A stretch of 7,528 nucleotides of DNA, from the NCBI GenBank assembly GCA_021162925.1, contig JAGGXQ010000006.1, positions 1-7,528 on the forward strand, in the 5' to 3' direction. Shown in pieces: positions 1-5,722 of the stretch; the first letter of the stretch is position 1, and each line of letters starts with the position of its first letter. Below the pieces are notes generated by a model. It did no database searches and was not told the DNA's origin. It saw nothing but the letters and a program-made list of their open reading frames with translations. A program made the translations under genes and the position numbers. Origin of the DNA: Nitrososphaerota archaeon. GTDB lineage: Archaea > Thermoproteota > Nitrososphaeria > Nitrososphaerales > JAGGXQ01.

Positions 1-270
1 GCGCTCACCATGAGGGAGTGCTCTAGGAGGGGGCTGAGGTCCCTCGCCATAATATCCCAATCCTTCCTCAACTACCCGGATCCCGGCGCCGCGGCGAGCT
101 CCCTAGAGGCCCTGAGCAAGCTCACGGGCATAAGGATAGACACGACCCCCTTGCTGGAGAAGTCGGACGAGATAAGGATGAAGGCGAGGGATCTGATGAG
201 GCAGGCGCAGGCTTCGATGAAGAGGATGGGCAAGCCGCTCGAGAAGGAGATGCCCCTCATGTACGGGTGA
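1..270 (+). CDS. PAC2-family protein (proteasome assembly chaperone-like), C-terminal part
   Basis: The reading frame is open from base 1 to a TGA at 268-270, so only the last 89 residues are visible and the true start lies upstream. The ATG at base 10 is probably an internal Met. The visible part has the C-terminal signature of the PAC2 family: a hydrophobic strand, then a YPDPGAAASSLEALSKLTGI-type segment, then 'IDTTPLLEKSDEI' and a charged helix rich in Arg, Lys and Glu. PAC2 proteins resemble eukaryotic proteasome assembly chaperone 2; the function of archaeal members is largely inferred, with a link to proteasome assembly or protein quality control. The Hsp20 gene directly downstream, with an overlapping start, is consistent with a proteostasis operon. 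The family call is fairly firm; the role is inference. Confidence 0.8.
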   Translation, partial: ALTMRECSRRGLRSLAIISQSFLNYPDPGAAASSLEALSKLTGIRIDTTPLLEKSDEIRMKARDLMRQAQASMKRMGKPLEKEMPLMYG

Positions 271-650
271 TGGGTTTGGACGGGGTATTCGACGAATTCG
301 AAAGGATCTTCGAAGAGCTCTCCAGTTGGGGGCTCGAGGAGGGTTGCCTAGAGCCGCTCGTCAACATAGAGGACAGGGACGACGAGGTAGTAGTAACCGT
401 CGATCTGCCCTACGTGGTCGGGAAGGAGGACATAAGGCTCGAGGTCACCGAGGAGACGCTGGAGCTTGAGGCCAGGATGAGGAAGGGGGTGAGGTGGGGC
501 GCCCACGAGCGTGAGTTCGATAGGTTCAGGAAGTCGGTGACCCTTCCGGCCAGGATAGACCCGGAGAGCGCCAGGGCGTTCTTCAGGCAGGGGGTCTTGA
601 AGGTCCTGCTCAAGAAGAAGCGGAGGCGCTACCCGATAAAGGTAGAGTAG
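270..650 (+). CDS. Hsp20/alpha-crystallin small heat-shock protein
   Basis: This is a 126-residue ATP-independent chaperone that binds unfolding proteins in the cytoplasm as large oligomers. A short N-terminal arm (residues 1-28, with FDEFERIFEEL) precedes an alpha-crystallin domain (about 30-116). That domain has the 'EVVVTVDLPYV' strand, the 'DRFRKSVTLPARID' strand and the hallmark A-x-x-x-x-GVLKVLL motif near residues 103-114. The C-terminal tail ends in IKV (123-125), the I-x-I/V motif that docks into the neighbouring subunit. The ATG at 270-272 shares its A with the TGA of the upstream PAC2 gene (268-270), which suggests translational coupling. A GTG at 267 would add one residue. No well-placed Shine-Dalgarno is visible. 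The length is on the short side but normal for archaeal Hsp20. The stop abuts the convergent thioredoxin gene with no spacer. Confidence 0.93.
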   Translation: MGLDGVFDEFERIFEELSSWGLEEGCLEPLVNIEDRDDEVVVTVDLPYVVGKEDIRLEVTEETLELEARMRKGVRWGAHEREFDRFRKSVTLPARIDPESARAFFRQGVLKVLLKKKRRRYPIKVE

Positions 651-1016
651 TCAAAGGTGGCCCTTCAGCCACTCCTCTATGCGCTCCTTGGGCATCGCCC
701 CGACCAGCATGCCGATGGGGACCCCCTTCCTGAAGAGCATCAGGGTCGGCAGGCTCATCACCCTGTACCTAGATGCCGTCATCGGGCTCTCGTCGACGTT
801 GAGCCTGTAGAAGGCGACCCTCTCCCCATACCTGTCGTGGAGCTCCTCCATTATCGGCTCCAGGAGCATGCAGGGGGCGCACCACTCGGCCCAGAAGTCC
901 ACCAGGGCCAGCTCTCGATCCCTTATCACCCTCTCGAAGTCCCCGTCGTTTAGCTCCAGGATGCCTTCAAGCCTCTTCCCCCGCTTCCCGAACACGCCCC
1001 TCCTCAAGCTGGCCAT
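651..1016 (-). CDS. Thioredoxin
   Basis: A 121-residue cytoplasmic disulfide reductase of the thioredoxin fold. The active site is W45-C46-A47-P48-C49, a CAPC variant of the usual CGPC, preceded by the strand VDFWAEW with the buried Asp at 40. The cis-proline is P90 in 'SLPTLMLF'. The 'FYRLNVDESP' strand and C-terminal helix 'KERIEEWLKGHL' complete the fold. About 16 residues of basic N-terminal extension (MASLRRGVFGKRGKR) precede the domain; no signal peptide is apparent. It reads away from a TATA-like box (minus-strand GCTAATAAATC around 1037-1048), about 27 bases upstream of the ATG, so the mRNA is probably leaderless. Its electron donor cannot be told from this window; no thioredoxin reductase is adjacent. 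Ala for Gly inside the CxxC motif may shift the redox potential (inference). Confidence 0.95.
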   Translation of the reverse strand: MASLRRGVFGKRGKRLEGILELNDGDFERVIRDRELALVDFWAEWCAPCMLLEPIMEELHDRYGERVAFYRLNVDESPMTASRYRVMSLPTLMLFRKGVPIGMLVGAMPKERIEEWLKGHL

Positions 1017-1035
1017 CTACCAAAGGCTTGGACCG

Positions 1036-1049
1036 TCGATTTATTAGCT
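1036..1049 (-). promoter_or_regulatory. TATA-like box for thioredoxin
   Basis: On the minus strand the sequence reads AAGCTAATAAATCG. The AT core is centred near base 1043, about 27 bases upstream of the thioredoxin ATG (1016), the spacing expected for an archaeal TATA box whose transcript starts at or next to the start codon. Confidence 0.55.
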
Positions 1050-1189
1050 TACCCCGATCTCACGGGTCCCCCTGACCGATAAAATTCTGTTAAAATGGGC
1101 TCCGACGCGGTTGCTATTTTTTCATCCGTAACGTGCCTCGGACCTGATTTGATCCCCGACCGTTTTAAAGCCCACGCCCCGAAGCGATC

Positions 1190-1208
1190 CGGCTTAAAGC
1201 TAAAATAT
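1190..1208 (+). promoter_or_regulatory. Promoter of tRNA-Ala
   Basis: Two overlapping AT cores, GCTTAAAGC (centre about 1194) and TAAAATAT (centre about 1205), lie 36 and 25 bases upstream of the mature tRNA 5' end at 1230. The first would give a short 5' leader for RNase P to remove; the second would start transcription at or very close to G1. Assignment is by position and composition only. Confidence 0.5.
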
Positions 1209-1229
1209 CGAAGTCCGGCATAAACTCAA

Positions 1230-1301
1230 GGGCCGGTAGTTCAGCGGTAGAATGCCCGACTTGCACTCGGGTGGTCGTGGGTTCGAATCCCACCCGGTCC
1301 A
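1230..1301 (+). tRNA. tRNA-Ala (anticodon UGC)
   Basis: A complete 72-base cloverleaf is visible. The acceptor stem GGGCCGG (1230-1236) pairs with CCGGTCC, leaving the G3-U70 wobble that is the alanine identity element. The D arm is GTTC/GAAT with a GG in the loop. The anticodon stem CCCGA/TCGGG holds loop CTTGCAC, giving anticodon TGC, which reads GCA/GCN codons. The T arm is GTGGG-TTCGAAT-CCCAC and the discriminator is A73. CCA is not encoded (A73 is followed by CTT), so CCA must be added by the tRNA nucleotidyltransferase. There is no intron. The downstream gene's TATA box begins almost immediately after the tRNA. Confidence 0.98.
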
Positions 1302-1310
1302 CTTATAAGC
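1302..1310 (+). promoter_or_regulatory. TATA box for the YjbQ-family gene
   Basis: CTTATAAGC directly follows the discriminator base of tRNA-Ala and is centred 25 bases ahead of the ATG at 1331. It is one of the best TATA matches in the window and implies a leaderless mRNA independent of tRNA transcription. Confidence 0.65.
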
Positions 1311-1330
1311 CCGATGGCCCAAGCTAGGCC

Positions 1331-1750
1331 ATGAGGACCTTCTGCGAAACCCTGGAGTTCGAGACGAAGGGGGAGCTCGACATGCTCGATATAACCGAAG
1401 AGGTCCAGGGCGTCGTATCCAGCTCTGGGCTTAAGGAAGGGCTGGCCAACGTGTTCGTGATAGGCTCCACCGCTGCCGTGACCACCATAGAGTACGAGCC
1501 CGGCCTGAAGAAGGACTTCCCGGCCATGCTCGAGCGCATAGCCCCGAAGGAGATATACTACCACCACCATGAGACGTGGCACGACTACAACGGCCACTCG
1601 CACGTAAGGGCTTCGCTGATAGGCCCGAGCCTCACCGTCCCCTTCAAGGATGGGAGGCTCATCCTAGGGACCTGGCAGCAGATAGTCTTCATAGAGCTCG
1701 ACGTCAGGCCCAGGCACAGGAGGGTCCACGTCCAGCTCCTAGGGGTCTAG
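1331..1750 (+). CDS. YjbQ/UPF0047 family protein (secondary thiamine-phosphate synthase-like)
   Basis: 139 residues, full length for this single-domain family. The diagnostic block is unmistakable: 'YYHHHETWHDYNGHSHVRAS' (residues 76-95), followed by 'LIGPSLTVPF' and 'GTWQQIVFIELD' (113-124). The clustered His/Asp residues (H78-H80, D85, H89, H91) are the conserved polar site of the family. The N-terminal half carries 'GLANVFVIGSTAAVTTIEYEP' strands. E. coli YjbQ has weak thiamine-phosphate synthase activity that can replace ThiE, but the true cellular role of archaeal members is not established. Nothing thiamine-related lies nearby, so the context gives no help. Transcription probably starts at the ATG from the TATA box at 1302-1310. 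The stop codon overlaps that of the convergent glycerate kinase by three bases (CTAG). Confidence 0.92.
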   Translation: MRTFCETLEFETKGELDMLDITEEVQGVVSSSGLKEGLANVFVIGSTAAVTTIEYEPGLKKDFPAMLERIAPKEIYYHHHETWHDYNGHSHVRASLIGPSLTVPFKDGRLILGTWQQIVFIELDVRPRHRRVHVQLLGV

Positions 1751-3114
1751 AGCCTGAGCGCCAGGATCACGTCGTTGAGGTTGTTCCCCGTCGGCCCCGT
1801 GATTATCACATCCCCCAGCTTGGAAAAGAAGGCGTAGCTGTCGTTGTTCGATAGGTAGGCTAGGGGATCGAGGCCGAGCTCCTTGGCCCTCTTCAGGGTC
1901 GTCCCATCGGCCAACGCGCCAGCGGCTTCGCTCACCCCGTCTATCCCGTCGCTACCGACCGATACGACCAGGCAGGAGTCGATCCCGTCGAGCTTGAAAG
2001 CCGAAGCCAGGGCGAGCTCCTGGTTCCTCCCTCCCACCCCGCTACCCCTGACCGTTACGGTCGTCTCCCCTCCGAGGACGTAGGCTACTCCATGCCTGCC
2101 GCTCAGGCCCAACTGCTGGATCAGAGACGAGACGAACTTCCCCGCCTCCCTCGCCTCTCCCTCCAGGCACGACGTTAGGTACTCGCACTTCACCCCCCTC
2201 CTTTCGAGGGCCGAGCACAGGGCCTTGCAGATCAGCTCGTTGTTCCCGATCAAAATATTGTCGACCCTCTTTATGTCTTCGTCCCAGGGCTTCGGCGTCT
2301 CGGCCTCTAGGCCCTCGAGCCCCCTCTCTATCCTCCTCCTTACCGAAGGGCTGACCTCGTCCCAGAGCCCGTACTTCTTCAGGACTTTGAAGGCGTCTTC
2401 GAAGGTGCTCTTATCCCCGACCGTGGGCCCGGAGGCTATCACGTCCAGGGGATCGGCGACCACGTCCGACATGATCAGGGAGACGACCTTCGCGGGCTTC
2501 GCCCTCTTCGCCAGCCATCCCCCCTTCACCATCGAGAGGTGCTTCCTGACCGTGTTCAGCTCCCTTATGTCGGCCCCCCTCTTCATGAGCTCCATCGAGA
2601 GCTCCCCCTTCTCCTCCAAGGTTATCCCATCGGCGGGCAAGGGCAGGAGGCTCGACCCACCCCCGGATATGAGCACCAGGACCAGATCCCTCTCCGAGAG
2701 GTTGGACACGAGCTCCAGGATGCGCTTCGCCCCCTTCAGCCCATTTTCATCGGGCTTCGGATGCCCCGCCTCGTTGAGCTCTATCCTCTCCAGCCTTAAA
2801 GAGGTCCCGTAGGGCACGTTCACGAGTCCCCCATCTATCCTACCCCCTAGGATGTCTTCGAGGGCCTTTGCCATCAGGGAGCCGGCCTTCCCGAACCCGA
2901 CCACCAGGACCCGCCCGTAGCTGGCGAGATCGTAGACGCGCCCTTTAACGATCAGCCTGTCCCCCTCCCTCCTGACCCTCGACCTCAGCAGCTTGTACGG
3001 ATCGACCATCTCGAATGCCTCATCCAGGGACTCCAGGGCCACCCTCCTCGCCCTCCTATCCCCCTCGCTTACCCCCCTCTCGACCAGCCCATCCAGCCCC
3101 TTTATCACGCCCAC
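1747..3114 (-). CDS. gck: Glycerate 2-kinase (DUF4147 + MOFRL domains)
   Basis: 455 residues from the chosen start. It phosphorylates D-glycerate with ATP; characterised archaeal enzymes of this type give 2-phosphoglycerate and feed the lower glycolytic pathway, for example from non-phosphorylative Entner-Doudoroff breakdown. An N-terminal helix leading to 'VDPYKLL' is followed by VVGFGKA (about 73), the ISGGGSSLL loop (149-157), 'NTVRKHLS' (187-194) and ASGPTVGD (227-234). The C-terminal MOFRL domain has GGETTV (348), GGRNQE (361-366), GSDGIDG (387-393) and TGPTGNN (439). The frame is open up to 3252, but that would overrun ilvE. A GTG at 3114 (or a second at 3108) sits about 27 bases from a TATA box, keeps the usual N-terminal helix and gives a normal family length. 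Start choice is inference; the family is firm. Confidence 0.93.
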   Translation of the reverse strand: MGVIKGLDGLVERGVSEGDRRARRVALESLDEAFEMVDPYKLLRSRVRREGDRLIVKGRVYDLASYGRVLVVGFGKAGSLMAKALEDILGGRIDGGLVNVPYGTSLRLERIELNEAGHPKPDENGLKGAKRILELVSNLSERDLVLVLISGGGSSLLPLPADGITLEEKGELSMELMKRGADIRELNTVRKHLSMVKGGWLAKRAKPAKVVSLIMSDVVADPLDVIASGPTVGDKSTFEDAFKVLKKYGLWDEVSPSVRRRIERGLEGLEAETPKPWDEDIKRVDNILIGNNELICKALCSALERRGVKCEYLTSCLEGEAREAGKFVSSLIQQLGLSGRHGVAYVLGGETTVTVRGSGVGGRNQELALASAFKLDGIDSCLVVSVGSDGIDGVSEAAGALADGTTLKRAKELGLDPLAYLSNNDSYAFFSKLGDVIITGPTGNNLNDVILALRL

Positions 3115-3133
3115 GTGCCCTTCTTGGTTGTTA

Positions 3134-3148
3134 AGGTTTTTATTTGCT
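3134..3148. promoter_or_regulatory. Shared AT box of the divergent gck/ilvE promoter
   Basis: AGGTTTTTATTTGC lies in the middle of the 51 bases between the gck GTG (3114) and the ilvE ATG (3166). Its centre (about 3141) is 25 bases from the ilvE start and 27 from the gck start. It reads TTTTTATT one way and AATAAAAA the other, and is the only AT-rich block in the gap, so it probably serves both genes and gives two leaderless mRNAs. Confidence 0.55.
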
Positions 3149-3165
3149 GCTTGAGAGGTACTCAC

Positions 3166-4077
3166 ATGCGAGAGGCCAAGTACATATGGCTCAACGGGGA
3201 ACTGGTCCCCTGGAAGGAGGCGAAGGTCCACGTGCTCTCTCATGCGCTCCACTACGGGACCGGGGTGTTCGAGGGTTTAAGGTGCTACGAAACCCCCCAG
3301 GGCCCCGCGATCTTCCGCCCCAGGGATCACTTCAGGCGTATGCTCAACGGGACCAGGCTCTACGGCATCGAGATGCCCTACGGCGTCGAGGAGCTCGTAG
3401 GGGCGACGAAGGAGCTGATAAGGGCCAACGGGTTGAGCTCTTGCTACATAAGGCCGATAGCCTTCTTCGGATACGGAGAGATGGGCGTGAGGCCGAAGGG
3501 GTGCGGGGTCGATGTAGCGATAGCCGCTTGGGAGTGGGGCAAGTACCTAGGGGAGGCGAGCGTCAACGGGGTCAGGGTGATGGTTTCGAGCTGGAGGAGG
3601 ATCTCCAGGGAGACGCTCATGCCGATGGTCAAGTGCTCCGGGCACTACGTCAACTCGATGCTGGCGAGCAGGGAGGCTTCGTTGGCCGGATATGACGAGG
3701 CGATAATGCTGAACCAGGACGGATACGTGGCCGAGGGACCCGGGGAGAACGTCTTTTTGGTCAAGGACGGCGGGCTCATAACCCCTTCCCTATCCTCCTG
3801 CATCCTGCCTGGGATAACCAGGGACACGGTGATCGAGCTTGCGAGGGATATGGGGCTGGAGGTCTCCGAGAGGGAAGTGTTGAGGGACGAGCTTTACACG
3901 GCCGACGAGCTCTTCTTCGCCGGCACGGCCGTGGAGATAACCCCGATAGTCGAGGTCGACGGCATAAGGATAGGGGATGGGAGGCCGGGCGAGATCACCA
4001 AGAAGGTAAGGGATGCCTACTACAGGGCGGTAAGGGGGGAGGAGGAGAGGTATAGGAAGTGGTTGGAGTACGTGTAA
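3166..4077 (+). CDS. ilvE: Branched-chain amino acid aminotransferase (PLP fold type IV)
   Basis: 303 residues, the normal length. It exchanges the amino group between glutamate/2-oxoglutarate and Val, Leu or Ile (or their 2-oxo acids), in the last step of their synthesis. Fold-type IV hallmarks are present: 'WLNGELVPW' at the N terminus, 'HYGTGVFEGLRCYE' (29-42), RPRDHFRRM (51-59), YIRPIAFFGYGEMGV (94-108), and the catalytic PLP-binding Lys156 in 'LMPMVKCSGHYVNS'. Also seen are AEGPGENVFLV (189-199), LPGITRDTVIELA (214-226) and the 'FFAGTAVEITPI' block (250-261), which favours IlvE over D-amino-acid aminotransferase or PabC. The frame extends 17 codons upstream, but the ATG at 3166 matches the family start and lies 25 bases from the TATA box. 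The 3' end overlaps the RNase P gene by 19 bases, suggesting one transcript. Confidence 0.95.
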   Translation: MREAKYIWLNGELVPWKEAKVHVLSHALHYGTGVFEGLRCYETPQGPAIFRPRDHFRRMLNGTRLYGIEMPYGVEELVGATKELIRANGLSSCYIRPIAFFGYGEMGVRPKGCGVDVAIAAWEWGKYLGEASVNGVRVMVSSWRRISRETLMPMVKCSGHYVNSMLASREASLAGYDEAIMLNQDGYVAEGPGENVFLVKDGGLITPSLSSCILPGITRDTVIELARDMGLEVSEREVLRDELYTADELFFAGTAVEITPIVEVDGIRIGDGRPGEITKKVRDAYYRAVRGEEERYRKWLEYV

Positions 4078-4406
4078 GGGACCTGGCGAGGCAGAGGATA
4101 GAGCTCCTGATGGAGTGCGCCCTCAGATGGGCCAGCAAGGACCTCGAGCTCGCGAAGAGGCAGGCGGAGCTTGCCAGGAGGCTTTCGATGAAGTACAGGG
4201 TGAGGATGCCCTTCAAGTACAGGATGCTCTTCTGTAAGGGTTGCAAGACCTTCATAGTCCCGGGGATAAACGCGAGGGTTAGGATATCGGGGAGCTCCTA
4301 CAGGGCCTTGACCATAACCTGCCTGGAGTGCGGGCACATATACAGGAAGCTCATCAAGCCTAGAGCGGGGGAGGGGACCTCTCCCTCCTCTCGGCCCAAG
4401 AGATGA
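4059..4406 (+). CDS. rnp4: Ribonuclease P protein component 4 (Rpp21/Rpr2 family)
   Basis: 115 residues. It is one of the archaeal RNase P proteins that bind the specificity domain of the RNase P RNA (with Rpp29) and help remove tRNA 5' leaders. The N-terminal helices 'RIELLMECALRWASKDLELA' and 'RLSMKYRVRMPFKYR' are the family signature. A zinc ribbon follows, with C59-K-G-C62 and C88-L-E-C91 as the four ligands, then CGHIYRKLIK. The tail (101-115) is basic and probably disordered. The only reasonable start is GTG at 4059, inside the ilvE 3' end, with a purine-rich ribosome-binding stretch (aggaggagaggt, 4040-4051) 7 bases upstream. The last 47 bases overlap the convergent UPF0282 gene, so the tail is encoded opposite that protein's C terminus. 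Confidence 0.93.
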   Translation: MVGVRVRDLARQRIELLMECALRWASKDLELAKRQAELARRLSMKYRVRMPFKYRMLFCKGCKTFIVPGINARVRISGSSYRALTITCLECGHIYRKLIKPRAGEGTSPSSRPKR

Positions 4407-5319
4407 ACTCGTCGCTCGGTGGGTGCTCCTCGTAGAGCCTCTGCCTCCTCGCCTCCAGGAGCTCGTCCTTCCTGCCAAGGAACTCGGCGTAGGTGCTCAC
4501 CTCGTTTCCGTTAGACCTCGCCCACCTCTTGAGCTCCTCGATGAGTTCTAGGGCCCTCTCGTCCCTTAGCATGTGGTGCTCGACGAGCATCAACCCGATC
4601 TCGGAGGCCAGCTCCTTCAGGTTGTTCAGCCCCTTCTCGACGACCTCCTGCGGTATCTTGCTGGGGGCGAGGTAGATCGGCGGCCCCCCTATCGCCAGGA
4701 AGTCCGGCCTCACCTCCAGGATGTACCTCTTCGCCCTTTCCGATACGGGCCCCTGGGTATCGGGGCAGAACATGAAGGTCTCGTTTCCGTCGGTCAGGGT
4801 GAAGAAGAGCACGAACCCCAGCCTGGAGCCCTCGTCCCCGTGAGGCATGGGGGCGCTCACGACCAGCCTAGAGCCGCCGAATTCGTATGCCTTCCCGTCG
4901 CAGTACTCGAGGCCCTCCACGAGCCACGTGATCCTCTTTTCGAATACGTACGCCCTCCTCCTCTGGCTCGCGTTTATGTCCCTGTTCCTATCCTTGGCCA
5001 GGAGTAGCTTCCCTTTGTATATGGCCCTGGCTTCTTCCATGCTACCCCACGTCCACCTGCCGTCGGGCTCGTCCCAGGTCGGGGTGTAGTGGTCGAAGTG
5101 GTAGTGGGAGAGCGTGATCACCTCCGCCTTCTCGGAGTAGGCCCTTATCCTCTCCCTCGCCTCCCTCAAGGCCCTGTACTCGAAAGGGTGAGGCATCAGG
5201 CCGAACCTAGGTGCCAGGCTGGCCCCGGCGTCGAACAGGATCCCAACGTCGTCAGTCTCCACGTATATGGCCATGGATCTGACCCCTAGGCTCTCCGAAG
5301 CCAAGGGAACTATCTTCAT
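4360..5319 (-). CDS. UPF0282 / COG2248 metallo-beta-lactamase-fold hydrolase
   Basis: 319 residues from the chosen start. It belongs to an archaeal group of predicted metal-dependent hydrolases whose substrate is unknown. The metal site is clear: H72-Y-H74-F-D76-H77 (HxHxDH), with H160 in 'APMPHGDEGSRLG', D187 in 'FMFCPDTQG' and H248-H249 in 'LMLVEHHML' as further likely ligands. The start 'MKIVPLASESLGVRSMA' is characteristic of the family. The ATG at 5319 overlaps the TGA of the upstream Toprim gene in an ATGA arrangement, so the two are translationally coupled; an ATG at 5328 would add three residues and is less likely. There are no extra beta-CASP or KH domains, so it is not one of the CPSF-type RNases. 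The 3' end overlaps rnp4 by 47 bases. The family is firm; the reaction is unknown. Confidence 0.9.
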   Translation of the reverse strand: MKIVPLASESLGVRSMAIYVETDDVGILFDAGASLAPRFGLMPHPFEYRALREARERIRAYSEKAEVITLSHYHFDHYTPTWDEPDGRWTWGSMEEARAIYKGKLLLAKDRNRDINASQRRRAYVFEKRITWLVEGLEYCDGKAYEFGGSRLVVSAPMPHGDEGSRLGFVLFFTLTDGNETFMFCPDTQGPVSERAKRYILEVRPDFLAIGGPPIYLAPSKIPQEVVEKGLNNLKELASEIGLMLVEHHMLRDERALELIEELKRWARSNGNEVSTYAEFLGRKDELLEARRQRLYEEHPPSDEFISWAERRERSPPPL

Positions 5320-5687
5320 CTCAACCATCCGAAGGACTTCAGCTCCTCTACGTGCCTCACCTGGCCCTTGGTGATGCGGAGGATCCGCCTCGAGTAGTCC
5401 TCGACCCTGACGTGCTTCTCCAAGACCTTCCTGACCCTCTTGGCCATCCTCTCCCCCTCCCTATCGGCGTCGAGCATCAGGATGACCCTAGTGTGCTTTA
5501 CGCATCGGGTCAGCAACCTCTCCATGCCCTTCTGGCAGAGCGTGAAGGGCTCCCCTTTGAGCCCGAGCATCTTGAGCACCTCCGAATCCCTCTTCCCCTC
5601 GACGACGACCAAGGCCCCATCCTCGACTTCAGAGTTCAGAGTAGCTATCATGTCCATGAGCTCCACGAGCGATTCGTCGTACCTCAC
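5316..5687 (-). CDS. Small Toprim-domain protein (UPF0292 family)
   Basis: 123 residues, almost entirely one Toprim domain, the metal-binding fold shared by primases, topoisomerases and the RNase M5/RecR group. The conserved Glu is E30 in 'ALVVVEGKRDSEVL' and the DxD pair is D73/D75 in 'VILMLDADREGER', so the catalytic residues are present. Archaeal members of this kind are annotated only as UPF0292 or primase-like; there is no primase zinc or helicase-binding domain. By analogy with RNase M5 a nuclease role in RNA maturation is possible, but this is inference. The start is a GTG at 5687, about 29 bases from the AT box CTTTTTAAC (centre 5716), so the mRNA is probably nearly leaderless. The gene heads a two-gene operon with the UPF0282 hydrolase (ATGA overlap). 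An unexplained structured element lies just upstream. Confidence 0.88.
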   Translation of the reverse strand: MRYDESLVELMDMIATLNSEVEDGALVVVEGKRDSEVLKMLGLKGEPFTLCQKGMERLLTRCVKHTRVILMLDADREGERMAKRVRKVLEKHVRVEDYSRRILRITKGQVRHVEELKSFGWLR

Positions 5688-5710
5688 TCGGATTCCCTGA
5701 AGCCGAAATG

Positions 5711-5721
5711 GGTTAAAAAGT
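5711..5721 (-). promoter_or_regulatory. TATA-like box for the UPF0292 gene (also T-run after the 85-base element)
   Basis: On the minus strand ACTTTTTAACC is centred about 29 bases upstream of the GTG at 5687, a plausible TATA position. It also falls two bases after the end of the structured element at 5723-5807, where a T-run would act as an archaeal terminator. Either or both roles are possible. Confidence 0.45.
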
Positions 5722-5722
5722 T

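Larger units (their letters stand above)
1017..1229. other. Divergent intergenic region, no gene seen
   Basis: These 213 bases separate thioredoxin (leftward) from tRNA-Ala (rightward). The stretch is clearly more AT-rich than its surroundings and contains several TATA-like boxes (TTTATTAG near 1040-1047, GTTTTAAAG near 1161-1169, GCTTAAAGC near 1190-1198, TAAAATAT at 1201-1208). I see no supported coding frame, no convincing box C/D or H/ACA small RNA, and no long inverted repeat. The unused box near 1165 could serve an unannotated short transcript or be chance. Confidence 0.5.

Noticed and set aside
1080..1170. Box C/D small RNA in the intergenic region (CTGA-like boxes present)
   Set aside because: No RTGATGA box C lies at a suitable distance on either strand.
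1241..1603. A 120-codon minus-strand frame ending in a 'GGIRTHDH'-type sequence
   Set aside because: This is the well-known false protein read from the antisense of a tRNA T arm; it overlaps tRNA-Ala and the YjbQ-family gene.
2225..2812. Long open frame (195 codons) on the plus strand inside glycerate kinase
   Set aside because: It lies wholly opposite gck, is Ser/Pro rich without any recognisable domain, and follows from high GC and few stops in the antisense frame.
4020..4478. 152-codon minus-strand frame over rnp4
   Set aside because: It is low-complexity Arg/Gly/Pro sequence with no domain; the plus strand encodes a clear zinc-ribbon protein there.
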